Source: Echinarachnius parma (lineage: Eukaryota > Echinodermata > Echinoidea > Clypeasteroida > Echinarachniidae). Taken from it: a DNA stretch of 64,000 nt. Below are positions 35,301 through 43,521 of this stretch, one piece after another. Each line of letters starts with the position of its first letter. The first letter of the stretch is position 1. The notes beneath the pieces were generated by a model, which saw only the letters and a program-made list of their open reading frames with translations, made no database searches and had not been told where the DNA came from. The translations under genes and the position numbers were made by a program. The stretch covers positions 1-64,000 of the forward strand of contig JBAMJV010011174.1 of the NCBI GenBank assembly GCA_037951105.1. The letters are read 5' to 3'.

Positions 35301-38300
35301 AACCGTGAAACGCGGTTGCGATACCGCCGCAATTTACTGTTCAAAACTGGCGTCGCGCCAAAACAATTTCAAATTCATCAAACTCAGGACTAGTTGTCGT
35401 TGCTAATTCGTGTTCATTCATTCTAAATTCGTTGCAATTCGTTATGACTCGTACCGTACCGTTTCACACTACGCTCTTAATTGCAGGCCTTCTCCTCCAC
35501 TGGCCAACCGACAATCGTCACCGACGACCCGCTTGATATGGTCGACATCGGACAGCGTGATGGCCTGTCCTTCTACGATATCAAGCTAGCCAACATCATG
35601 TACAACTGCAACGCTGTTTGCACAACACCACTCACCACCTGCCTCAACGATGGCTACGTGGGACCCGACTGCACCTGTGTCTGCCCCCCTGAGTACACCG
35701 GGGCGGATTGCTCCACAGCCAACCCAGCCTACATTCCCCGTATGTCGCATGTTTGTTGTATATATAAATAGTTAAATACTAATAGTAATATAGATTTTCC
35801 CATTCATTTTCGTCATTTTGTCATTCAATTTCGTCCCGAGAAGCCGAGAATGTGCCAATGCCAACTTCAATTTCGTCTATTGTCGACCAATTTCACAAAA
35901 AGTCCATTCAATTTAGTCGTTCGTCACGCATTTTCGTCGATTACAATTCAAATTCGTCGGTCACAGTTGCTGAAAACATCTGTGACTGACGAATTTGAAT
36001 TGTACTGGACGAAAATGTGTGACAAATGACTAAATTGAATGGACTTTTTGTGAAATTGGTCGACAATAGACGAAATTGAAGTTGGCATTGGCACATTCTC
36101 GGCTTCTCGGGACGAAATTGAATGACAAAAGTGTTAAAATGAATGGGAAAACCTATACTATTACTCAGGCCCGTAGCCAGGATTGTTCAAGGGCGGGGTG
36201 CGTAATTTACAAAAACGGGACCGAGACCTGCAAAAAGTGGACCTTTCTCAATTAAGAGGGGGGGGGGGGGGGGTGCGTACGCGCCCAACGCACCCCCACC
36301 CCCCCCCCCCCCCCCCCCCAACGCACCCCCCTGGCTACGGGCCTACTACTATAGGTTTTCCCATCCATTTTCAAACAATCGTCATTCAATTTCGATAATT
36401 GTTAGCTTCAATTTCGTCCCAAGAAATCCTGAACGTGCAATTGTTATATACAATTTAGTCATTCATCGTTCAATTTGGTCAATGACCAATCAACTTTAAA
36501 ATTTGGTCATTCTATTTCGTCATTGTGCAATGAAATTCGTCTCACCTGGCGATTAAGTGGGCAATGTTATGTTCGAATTCATCATTGTTCAATCGATTTC
36601 AAGAATTTCCCATTCAAATTCGTCCCGTAGTATTGATGCATTGTGAAAATGCAACATTTTGTATTGATTCATAAGCGCTGGGAGTTATCATGACTGAAAA
36701 TGTTGATAAATTATATGATAGACATTAATTACAACCAACCCATGACAATACATGTATATCTCACAACAATCAGCCATAGTGTGATGATTAACAAGATATT
36801 TCATACCAAAATTCAATACCAATCACAGCTTGCCATAATATGAGACGAATTTGAACGAGAAAGAACGAAATCGATCGCAAAATGACGAAATTGATCATCA
36901 CTTTCTGCCACACAGTCTGCGATTGGACGAAATCGAATTACATTTGACTAAAATGTATATGACAAACACGAATTTGATTGGGAACAAACGAAATTGGGTG
37001 CTGAAAGACGAAATTGAACATGACAAACTGAAAGCCACACATTTCCGAGACGAAATTGAAGTTAACAATTATCGAAATTGAATGACGATTGTTTGAAAAT
37101 GGATGGGAAAACCTATACTAATCCCCTTCTCTAATTACTGTATGTATATTAACGAACTTTCTTTATACCTCGTGATTTCGTCTTCGCTATTTTAATGTTT
37201 GTAAATATCGTTTCATTTTATTGAACATGCCACTGCAATTCAGCTTGGAACTGCAAATGTGACATTTTCAGTGTTTGTTGAATGAATACCATTATTATTA
37301 TTATTATTATCATTATTATCATTATTATCATTATTATTATTATTAATACCATTATTATTATTAATATTAATACTATTATTATTAATATTATTAATATTAT
37401 TATTAATATCATTATTAATATTATTATTATTATTATTATTATTGTTATTATTATTATTATCATTATTATCATCATTATATTTTTCCTGTCCCCATCTTCT
37501 TTTCTTCTAGCCTGCGTTGAGGAGTATACCGATGCACACGGGTTGACAGGATCCATCCAGTCCCCCAACTACCCCTCCAACTATGGTTCAGATCAACTCT
37601 GCCAGTATCTCATCTCGGTAAGTGGGGTGTCAATCAATGAATCATTCTCAACATCTATTGAGTAATGAATGAATGAGTGAATGAATGAATTAATGGATGA
37701 ATGAATTGATGAATAGATGAATGGATGAATGGATGAATGGATGGATGAATGAATGAATGAATGAATGAATGAATGAATGAATGAATGAATGAATGAATGA
37801 ATGAATGAATGGATGAATGAATGAATGAATGAATGAATGAATGGATGGATGGATGAATGAATGAATGAATGGATGAATGAATGAATGAATGAATGGATGG
37901 ATGGATGGATGGATGAATGAATGAATGGACGAACGAACGAACGAACGAACGAACGAACGAACGAACGAACGAACGAACGAACGAACGAACGAACGAACGA
38001 ACGAACGAACGAACGAACGAACGAACGAACGAACGAACGAACGAACGAACGAACGAACGAACGAACGAACGAACGAACGAACGAACGAACGGGAGGATGG
38101 ATGGATGAATGAATGAATGAATGAATGAATGAATGAATGAATGAATGAATGAATGAATGAATGAATGAATGAATGAATGAATGAATGAATGAATGAATGA
38201 ATGAATCAATCAATCAATCAATCAATCAATCATACCTATTTCCGTCAATATATGAGGCACGAACGAATAAATGTACTGTTGTGCTTTGTTCAATATTAAT

Positions 38301-41300
38301 CATTGAATGTTGATGCTCTTTAGTCGATGGTGTGGCTTGATACTGGGGAGAGGGCAAAATAATGAAATATGCTCTCTCCCATCGAATGGCACACACTATT
38401 AAAAGAAGAAAAGGGAATACAAATATAACTATAATAGCTGGCATTATGCTTTCCAGGAGTTTGGATAAGTAATGTGCGTGTTGATATTTCGCCCATAGTG
38501 TCAATGTTGTGTTATTTACACCCTTTCCGAGTTGAACAATGTTCTTTAATTTTACACATGAATACAATTCGAAGCCAATAATTAGATTAGATAGGCCTAT
38601 TACAATAGTAGAGTATGTTTCTTTGACACCATTACGATCCTCATTTCATATTTCACAGGGACCCCCTGGTTCGACCATCACTCTCGACTTCACGTCGTTT
38701 TCCCTTCAGAACAAGGCCATTTTTAGCGACAACACGAGGGCTTGCTATTTCGATTACGTCGATGTATTCAACACTGTACTTACCCATAATCCAACTCGCA
38801 GCTGCGAGACTACGATTCCAGCTTCTCTAAGCTCGACAAGCAATGTGATGCGGATCGTCTTTAGGTCTGACGCTAACAATAATTACCAAGGCTTCAACGC
38901 GACGTATACCATAAACACACCATCTACACCTACAACACAAGCTGCGACAACTACTCCAGTGACCACTACCCCAGCGGCCACTGCCCCAGCGACCAATGCC
39001 CCAGCGACCACTGCCCCAGCGACCAATGCCCCAGCGACCAATGCCCCAGCGACCACTGCCCCAGCGACCAATGCCCCAGCGACCACTGCCCCAGCGACCA
39101 ATGCCCCAGCGACCACTACCCCAGCGACCAATGCCCCAGCGACCACTGCCCCAACGACCACTACTCCAGCGACCACTACCCCAGCGACCACTACTCCAGC
39201 GACCACCACCCCAGCGGCGACTACCTCTCCTGCGCTGGTCGGAAGCTGCAATGTGTCTTTCACGGGATCGTCGGGTGAATTTGCCTCCCCAAATTTCCCC
39301 GATGGAAACTATCCCCATAATACCTGCTGCACCTACACCATCACCGTACCAGTGGGCCAAAGGGTCGCTCTTGACCTCTCTATGGTGGACATCGAATACT
39401 TTGATAGCCCTCGCTGCTATTTCGACTATCTCGCCATCGACCTCGGGGCAGGGATCCAAGTGCCGTCAAGGTGAGAGCTATTTTTAGACCCAGCATTACA
39501 AACACACGATCGAAATACTTTAATACTAATACATGGCGCAGACAGAGCTGACTCAAACCGATCCGACTGGTTTTCAGTCAGGATAAAGTCAGGCCAGTTC
39601 GGTAGGAGCCGATTCATCGTGTTGAATCGGCCCCGTCTGACTTCCGACTGTCACTTGACTGGCAAAATCGGAGTAGTGAGGCACCGCACACTGAGCTGAT
39701 CCGACTGAAAAACAGTCGGATCTGGTCGAGTCGGCTCTGTCTGAGTCGGGCTTAAATTTTCCCAATTGTACATTGTTCAGGATCGGGCTTCGTGCATGGA
39801 GTCTGTGGAGAAGGCATTTTCAAATTCAAATAGTCTTGACATTGTTAACATTATGAGATAGAAGAATTATCATTAGGTTTCGTCATTATGTGGAATAGTT
39901 CTATTATAATCAATATATTAGTACTTTAAATAAATGTGTGTATATATATATTTAAAGGTGGTCGATCCTACTCCTGACATGCACTATGCAATATGTTGAA
40001 TCGTGCTGGATCGCATGCGAAAGTTTTTGTTCCTCTTTTTTTTTCTCGAGCAAGTGCTTATTGGATATTAAGGAAATCAAGCCATGTAACGCTTACATAT
40101 TTCTATTTGGATAACGAAACAAAAAATATAGCTACCAAACAAACGTGAACAGTGATATAATGATCATTAATTTTTAAAAATTAAATACTCGATTCATTTG
40201 TAACCGTGAACTTATGTAGCTTATTATTTCAGTGATGATTAATTTATCATCCGATACGGTAAGGTAAATGCCCCCCGCTTCTCATCCTCCTGCAGAATCT
40301 GTGGCTCCGATGCTCCAGAGGGCGAGGTGGTGTCCACATCTAACACCATGGTGGTGACTTTCAAGACCGACGATAGTGTGACAGGGGCAGGCTTCGCCGC
40401 GTCTTTCCGCGCCGTGGAAGTAGAAACCCTGCCGGCGCCCCCAGTCGTACAGACCACCTGTCGCAGAACTTACGATTCCGGCGACGGCACTATCCAGTCG
40501 CCCCGGTATCCCAACAACTATCGGCGTCGACGAAGGTGCAGTTACACGATCACCGCTCCCGAGGGTTCCAACGTCGAGCTCGACTTCAACGACCTCTTCG
40601 ATATTGAGGACCAAGAGCAATGTGTGTTCGATTACTTGTTGGTTGATCTTGGCAGCGGCATCGACAGGAATTTGAGGTAACGCACAATTCTAAGTATTGA
40701 TTGCTCCCCGCGTGTAACTTAGCTAGCTAGTCTCGCTGGTCTCGCAGAAAGCTTGCGACAAGGGGCCCCGTTGCAGAAAGACAATCGACTGTTAAAATCG
40801 AAGTTAAAACTAATTGTAAGTCAAGAAAACCTTTGAGATTCGACCAATCGGATTTGTGCATGTAGAACACATGAGCTGACTTACACTTAATAATTATTGT
40901 TTAACTTACAATCGATTGTGTCTCTTTCTGCAACGGGGCCAAGGTGTGACTGAGATAGTACGCGACTATTAAAGGACCTAAATGGGCCATTCTTGGTCAC
41001 GTGTGTGACCCAAAACATGACAAATTTTGAAATGGGATGCTTATATTTCAGTAAGTATGAGACTATAATGATTTTTACTTCATATGTGACTTGAATATGG
41101 TGTAGTCTTTCAAACTTAACACAAAAGATTTTATAAGGGTTACGTAACTCAATGTCAGAGGTCAAATGGCATGGGTCACGTGTGTGACTTCGCACGGAGC
41201 GCTTTTTTCATAACTAAATTTCATTTGGAAAATTCTTTAAAATATGAATAGCTATAATGTTCATCTTATTACCAGAGAAGTACTATACATTTGTAAGTAC

Positions 41301-43317
41301 AACAATAGCAATGAATGAGAATTATATCAAACCGTTGTTTTTTATAGTACTTAATTATGTGGCAACGTCTGGTCACGTGTGTGACATTTTGGGGTGGTCA
41401 CGTGTGTGACATGTACAATATGAATGGAAAAATGGGAATTTTATAATATCGGGTTTAGAAAAGAATGAAAGGTTGAATTTTTACAAAGTTGGTATCAACC
41501 TGTACATGAAAGTGAGAAGAATGAGCTTGCTAATTATCCTTTTGATATCTTGATTATTTTCTGAATTATGATTATTAGAAAAATATTGAAATATGTAAAT
41601 TTATGCAAATGAGTAAAAAAGTTTCATTTTAAACTTCAAATCATGTATTTCATGAAACTTTACACATGGATCATTCCAAATATGGAACAAAACTACAGAA
41701 AAATTAAACTTCAATTTTTCCGAAAAAGTTTCACTTTTCAAAGAATGGCCCAAATAATACAACGTACTTTGGCACTTATTCCATAGTTGATGATTTTTAA
41801 AGTAGGTCTGCCAAAAACAAATCCATGAAAATAAACACAGTAGTGATTTAAGACTTATTTTCTGATGCCAAATCTTATTTAGCAGCCAGTTTACGCCCCA
41901 CCCACATTTAGGGTCCAGAATCGGCAGCGTGATTGACATGTGATTGACAATTCATTGGCTTACGTCATGACGCGTCATCTACAGAATTAAGTTCATTAGT
42001 CCGTACTTTAGATGACGTCACCTTTTGGCGATTTAAAAGGGGCGTTCCCAGGACAATTAGATATTTACTAATTACCCCAAAATTGATTGATTTCATGAGA
42101 AATGACTGCCAAATTCTTTTTCTTCAGGGAAAATTACATATAGAGAGCCGAATTGTGAAAAATTAGGCCATCTAGACGCTATAGGTCGTTTAATTTTGCA
42201 ACTATGTGCACAGTGCACGCGTCCCAAATTTATAAGGTAGTCTCTCAGAATGCTACTCAGAGCTTGCAACAAGGGACCCGTTGCAGAAGGTGGTTCGGAT
42301 TCGTATTAAGTCAGACACGTGGTGCCATCATGCGCAGCGAACGCCTTGCGCACGATATACCTACGTAACACACATTGGCTCACTCATATATTTATAAGTA
42401 AACGATCCAACCAACCTCTCGTTTATGGCTCACTGTTGTACAGTGCGCACGAACAAGCCTAATTAAAATGCCGATCCGCGATTTAGCAACCCCAGGCATA
42501 AACTACTTATAGAGTTTGTATTATTGATACTTATTATTATAATCAAACTTTCACGAACGAACAAGAAATGTAAAGTGATGTGTGTCAACTCGATCATTGC
42601 GCATACACAGTTACACAGTTAAAATTATCCAGTAGATAAATTAAAATCCAAAATTATCCAGTAGATAAATTAAAATCCAAAATTATCCAGTAGATAAATT
42701 AAAATCCAAAATTATCCAGTAGATAAATTAAAATCCTAAATTATCCAGTAGATAAATTAAAATCCAATCATATATATATATATATATATCATTATAACGA
42801 AATAGAAATTCGGAAAACCGAAGCCTGCTCCATGTTTCTACTGGTGGTAATTACGATTACAATGAGGACTGTACATAATATGCGAACCGGAAGAGATCTA
42901 GGAAAGATTTGTCGATGGTGACAATGTAACTTTATAGATCCCATCTTGAACCCATCTTTCCACCTTTGTTCTCCTACCATGCATACCAGGCTGTGTGGTG
43001 ACGATGCCCCTGAGGGCACTCTCGTATCCATGGGCAACACGATGACGCTGTTCTTCCGGTCAGACAGGAGCGTGCAGGGGTCAGGCTTCCAAGCCGTGGT
43101 CAGTGCTATTCGCATATCAGAGGCGTCGGGCGCGGGACCGGGACCAACGCCACTGCCCCTTATGGGTTCAACGACGTCATCGGGCACGGGCACGGGCACG
43201 GGTGCGACTGCGACAACAGCAGCTATGACTACTGCAGCCACGACGACAACAACAGTTGGGTCCGGGTCCAACAGCGGTTCGGACGAGTCTAGTAGTGGTT
43301 CGAATTCTTCTCGTTAA
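28038..43317 (+). CDS. Secreted astacin metalloprotease, EGF and three CUB domains
   Basis: Ten exons (28038-28253, 30818-31115, 31381-31528, 32884-32965, 34552-34755, 35487-35739, 37511-37617, 38659-39470, 40296-40676, 42990-43317) join in frame to 2829 nt, 942 residues. Signal peptide MKVLIVMLGFLFIIAIVTG; acidic propeptide with the FEGD aspartate switch (114-117); RWRR furin-like site (145-148); catalytic domain with HEFGHAIGFYH (zinc ligands H254, H258, H264; catalytic E255) and Met-turn SIMHYG (M311, Y313); one EGF (NCNAVCTTPL...CVCPPEYTGADC); CUB1 (about 402-521); a Thr/Ala/Pro linker (about 522-628); CUB2 and CUB3; a Thr/Gly/Ser tail. Architecture matches sea urchin BP10/SpAN, blastula proteases of the tolloid-like group, but has one more CUB than I recall for them. 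No membrane anchor, so probably secreted. Which protein it cuts cannot be read from the sequence. Confidence 0.93.
28315..28390. repeat. (ATT)n microsatellite in astacin intron 1
   Basis: Imperfect then pure ATT units; it leads directly into the palindromic element at 28410. Confidence 0.9.
28410..28837. mobile_element. Palindromic AATTGAATGAC-family element
   Basis: Ends read GGTTTTTCCC and, inverted, GGTTTTCCCATCCATTTTA. The left half words CCAATGCCAACTTCAATT, GTCGACCAATTTCACAAAAA and CGTCACGTATTTTCGTCGA return inverted in the right half around a CTGAACACATCTGTGACTG centre. A truncated second end begins at 28811. Better-preserved relatives are at 35796-36162 and 36349-37117. Confidence 0.78.
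28838..29700 (-). pseudogene. Non-LTR reverse transcriptase fragment
   Basis: Minus-strand translation in shifting frames gives EEVKLRWRENFEELYN, VNRLTDEKSP, KKIWNTGTFPDHW, NYRGISLL, RDLYCCYIDFEKAFDSV and MCKAGMCSVA, that is RT blocks from the KSPG region to just before YADD. Several frameshifts and stops. It is not closely similar to the LINE at 868-4642 and looks like a different, RTE-like clade. It lies in astacin intron 1, antisense to the gene. Confidence 0.82.
30818..31115 (+). CDS. Astacin gene exon 2: pro-domain switch and mature N-terminus
   Basis: 298 bp, phase 0 to 1. Encodes YRNPYKEVFNGK, the LFEGDIRLTPEQ switch, a charged helix, RWRRKG and LLWDGAIVPYIFD. Acceptor GTGTTCAG was chosen because it gives phase 0; other AGs upstream lie in the same open frame. 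Confidence 0.82.
31381..31528 (+). CDS. Astacin gene exon 3
   Basis: 148 bp, phase 1 to 2: AMAHWELHTCLDFVDW is the conserved astacin N-domain helix with its first cysteine. Acceptor GATACAG, donor GTACGG. Confidence 0.9.
31746..32324. mobile_element. TTAA-flanked MITE-like element, complete copy
   Basis: 579 bp in astacin intron 3. TTAAAGAGATAGTTGAG on the left and CTCAACTATCCCTTTAA on the right, in the opposite orientation to the copy at 9467. Central palindrome TGTGGGGCCCCACA at 31930-31943. Just upstream is a GAT-rich microsatellite (31577-31620) and just downstream an (AAT)n run (32341-32371). Confidence 0.87.
32884..32965 (+). CDS. Astacin gene exon 4
   Basis: 82 bp, phase 2 to 0: GCSSYIGK, DLNDISLANGCVY, corresponding to the GCxSxVG...SLxxGC region preceding the active-site helix. 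Confidence 0.9.
33027..33383. mobile_element. Second TTAA family (AGTAAC ends)
   Basis: Begins TTAAAGGGATCTAGTAACAT and ends AAGTTACTAGATCCCTTCAA, inverse of the start with the last TTAA mutated. It lies in astacin intron 4. Other members: 59336-59721, a related one at 53263-53608, and a fragment at about 30260-30560. Confidence 0.82.
33420..33593. repeat. CAATCGATTG hairpin element
   Basis: GGCCCCGTCACAGAAAGG...ACATCGATTGT at the left pairs with ACAATCGATTGTATCTCTTT CTGCAACG at the right; the middle carries TTTCAACCAATCAGATTTGC. Relatives at 40758-40942 and 56406-56541. Confidence 0.82.
33888..34053. repeat. GTGGCGTAGC G-run repeat
   Basis: Starts AGTGGCGTAGCTACGGGGG and ends CCGACCACGCTACGCCCCTG, with two GTGCCCCCCAA(A)TAATTTTG segments between. 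The same ends occur at 47298-47402; degenerate versions at 7690-7810, 21560-21725 and 36169-36345. Confidence 0.75.
34552..34755 (+). CDS. Astacin gene exon 5: zinc site and Met-turn
   Basis: 68 codons, phase 0-0. Contains HEFGHAIGFYHEQSRPDRD and ends SIMHYGSN, so the whole zinc site with its Tyr ligand is on one exon. All catalytic residues are present. Confidence 0.95.
35010..35261. mobile_element. G/C-run-ended element, imperfect 9-bp duplication
   Basis: About 250 bp from CCTGGGGGAGGGG to a C run ending CCGG, in astacin intron 5. TCCCTGTTC before and GTCCTGTTC after match at 7 of 9 positions. The interior GGGGGTCTCCGGAGCGGAAC words resemble GGGGGTCTGTGGAGCGGCAA at the end of the 47720-50072 element. 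Confidence 0.65.
35487..35739 (+). CDS. Astacin gene exon 6: end of protease and EGF domain
   Basis: 253 bp, phase 0 to 1. GQRDGLSFYDIKLANIMYNC closes the protease; six cysteines from CNAVC to GADC form an EGF-like domain. Confidence 0.92.
35796..36162. mobile_element. Palindromic AATTGAATGAC-family element, well preserved
   Basis: A nearly perfect foldback of about 365 bp. The left arm has TTTTCCCATTCATTTT, CATTCAATTTCGTCCCGAGA, ATGCCAACTTCAATTTCGTC and GACCAATTTCACAAAAAGTC; the right arm is the inverse of each in reverse order, around a loop near TTGCTGAAAACAT (about 35971). It begins about 57 bp after the donor of astacin exon 6. Confidence 0.87.
36169..36345. repeat. GCCCGTAGCCAGG G/C-run hairpin
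   Basis: CAGGCCCGTAGCCAGGATTG at the left is inverted at the right as CCCCCTGGCTACGGGCCT, with facing G and C runs. It lies between two palindromic elements. Confidence 0.75.
36349..37117. mobile_element. Longer palindromic element, same terminal type
   Basis: ATAGGTTTTCCCATCCATTT at the left end and AAATGGATGGGAAAACCTAT at the right, followed inward by TTCAAACAATCGTCATTCAA and its inverse. About 770 bp, with less symmetric centre containing repeated ACGAAATTGA / AACGAAATC words. Confidence 0.82.
37284..37482. repeat. (ATT)n microsatellite in astacin intron 6
   Basis: About 65 ATT/ATC/AAT trinucleotides, ending 29 nt before exon 7 begins at 37511, so it leaves little room for the branch point. 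Confidence 0.92.
37511..37617 (+). CDS. Astacin gene exon 7: start of CUB1
   Basis: 107 bp, phase 1 to 0: CVEEYTDAHGLTGSIQSPNY, PSNYGSDQLCQYLIS. Acceptor TTCTTCTAG follows an ATT-rich microsatellite. Confidence 0.92.
37667..38231. repeat. 565-bp (GAAT)n-(GAAC)n-(GAAT)n tetranucleotide array
   Basis: GAAT/GGAT units flank a pure block of about 41 CGAA units at 37927-38091. Starts about 50 nt after the donor of astacin exon 7. Open frames through it are artefacts of the 4-nt period. Confidence 0.95.
38659..39470 (+). CDS. Astacin gene exon 8: CUB1 end, Thr-rich linker, CUB2 start
   Basis: 812 bp, phase 0 to 2. FDYVDVFN and GFNATYTI finish CUB1. The linker is encoded by tandem GCGACCACTGCCCCA / GCGACCAATGCCCCA 15-mers (PATTA/PATNA repeats), a likely O-glycosylated mucin-like spacer. 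CUB2 starts at GSCNVSFTG and has SPNFPDGNYPHNTCC. Confidence 0.92.
39525..39755. repeat. Hairpin element with GATCCGACTG arms
   Basis: GACAGAGCTGACTC and CGATCCGACTGGTTTTCAGT at the left; CTGATCCGACTGAAAAACAG, GAGTCGGCTCTGTCTGAGTC at the right. Located in astacin intron 8. Confidence 0.7.
40296..40676 (+). CDS. Astacin gene exon 9: CUB2 end and CUB3 start
   Basis: 381 bp, phase 2-2. ICGSDAPEGEVVST and GAGFAASFRAVE end CUB2; TCRRTYDSGDGTIQSPRYPN and FDYLLVDLGSGID start CUB3. Confidence 0.92.
40758..40942. repeat. CAATCGATTG hairpin element
   Basis: GGGGCCCCGTTGCAGAAAGA left, TCTTTCTGCAACGGGGCC right, in astacin intron 9; middle has CGACCAATCGGATTTGTGCA. Confidence 0.85.
40995..41412. repeat. 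Cluster of four GTCACGTGTGTGAC motifs
   Basis: GGTCACGTGTGTGAC occurs near 40996, 41175, 41372 and 41397. Each holds a CACGTG E-box and is nearly palindromic. They lie in astacin intron 9; whether this is an enhancer or just part of a repeat cannot be told here. Confidence 0.6.
42623..42767. repeat. 29-bp minisatellite, 5 copies
   Basis: AATTATCCAGTAGATAAATT plus AAAATCCAA repeated five times with one substitution, followed by a TA run; in astacin intron 9. Confidence 0.92.
42990..43317 (+). CDS. Astacin gene exon 10: CUB3 end and Thr/Ser tail
   Basis: 328 bp with TAA. LCGDDAPEGTLVSMGNTM and GSGFQAVVSAI close CUB3; a GTGTGTGAT / ATTTTTVGSGS low-complexity tail follows and ends SSGSNSSR. No hydrophobic anchor. 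Confidence 0.9.
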
Positions 43318-43342
43318 CCCATGCATTGCCTATAATTATATA

Positions 43343-43521
43343 CAGTCAAACCTGTCTTAGTGGTCACCTGTCTATAGCAGCCAACCTGCATAATATAGTG
43401 GCCACTAAAAATGATCCAATGCAGAGAAAACCAATGGAATGAACCTGTCTATAGAGGTCACCTGTCTAAAGTGGCCACTTTCTTTCTTCCCCTTGATGGT
43501 CACTATACACAGGTTTGACTG
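43343..43521. mobile_element. TA-target MITE with CAGTCAAACCTG ends
   Basis: 179 bp. CAGTCAAACCTGT at the left, ACAGGTTTGACTG at the right, TA immediately outside both. Internal GTGGTCACCTGTCTATAGCA-type segments are also inverted. It starts 26 nt after the astacin stop codon, so it lies in the 3' UTR. Confidence 0.88.

Noticed and set aside
37593..38213. 206-codon frame of FIHSFIHS / FVRSFVRS repeats
   Set aside because: Tetranucleotide array read in frame; not a protein.
38827..39459. Minus-strand 210-codon frame and other frames over the Thr-rich linker
   Set aside because: Shadow of astacin exon 8, whose plus-strand frame has CUB domains and matching splice phases.
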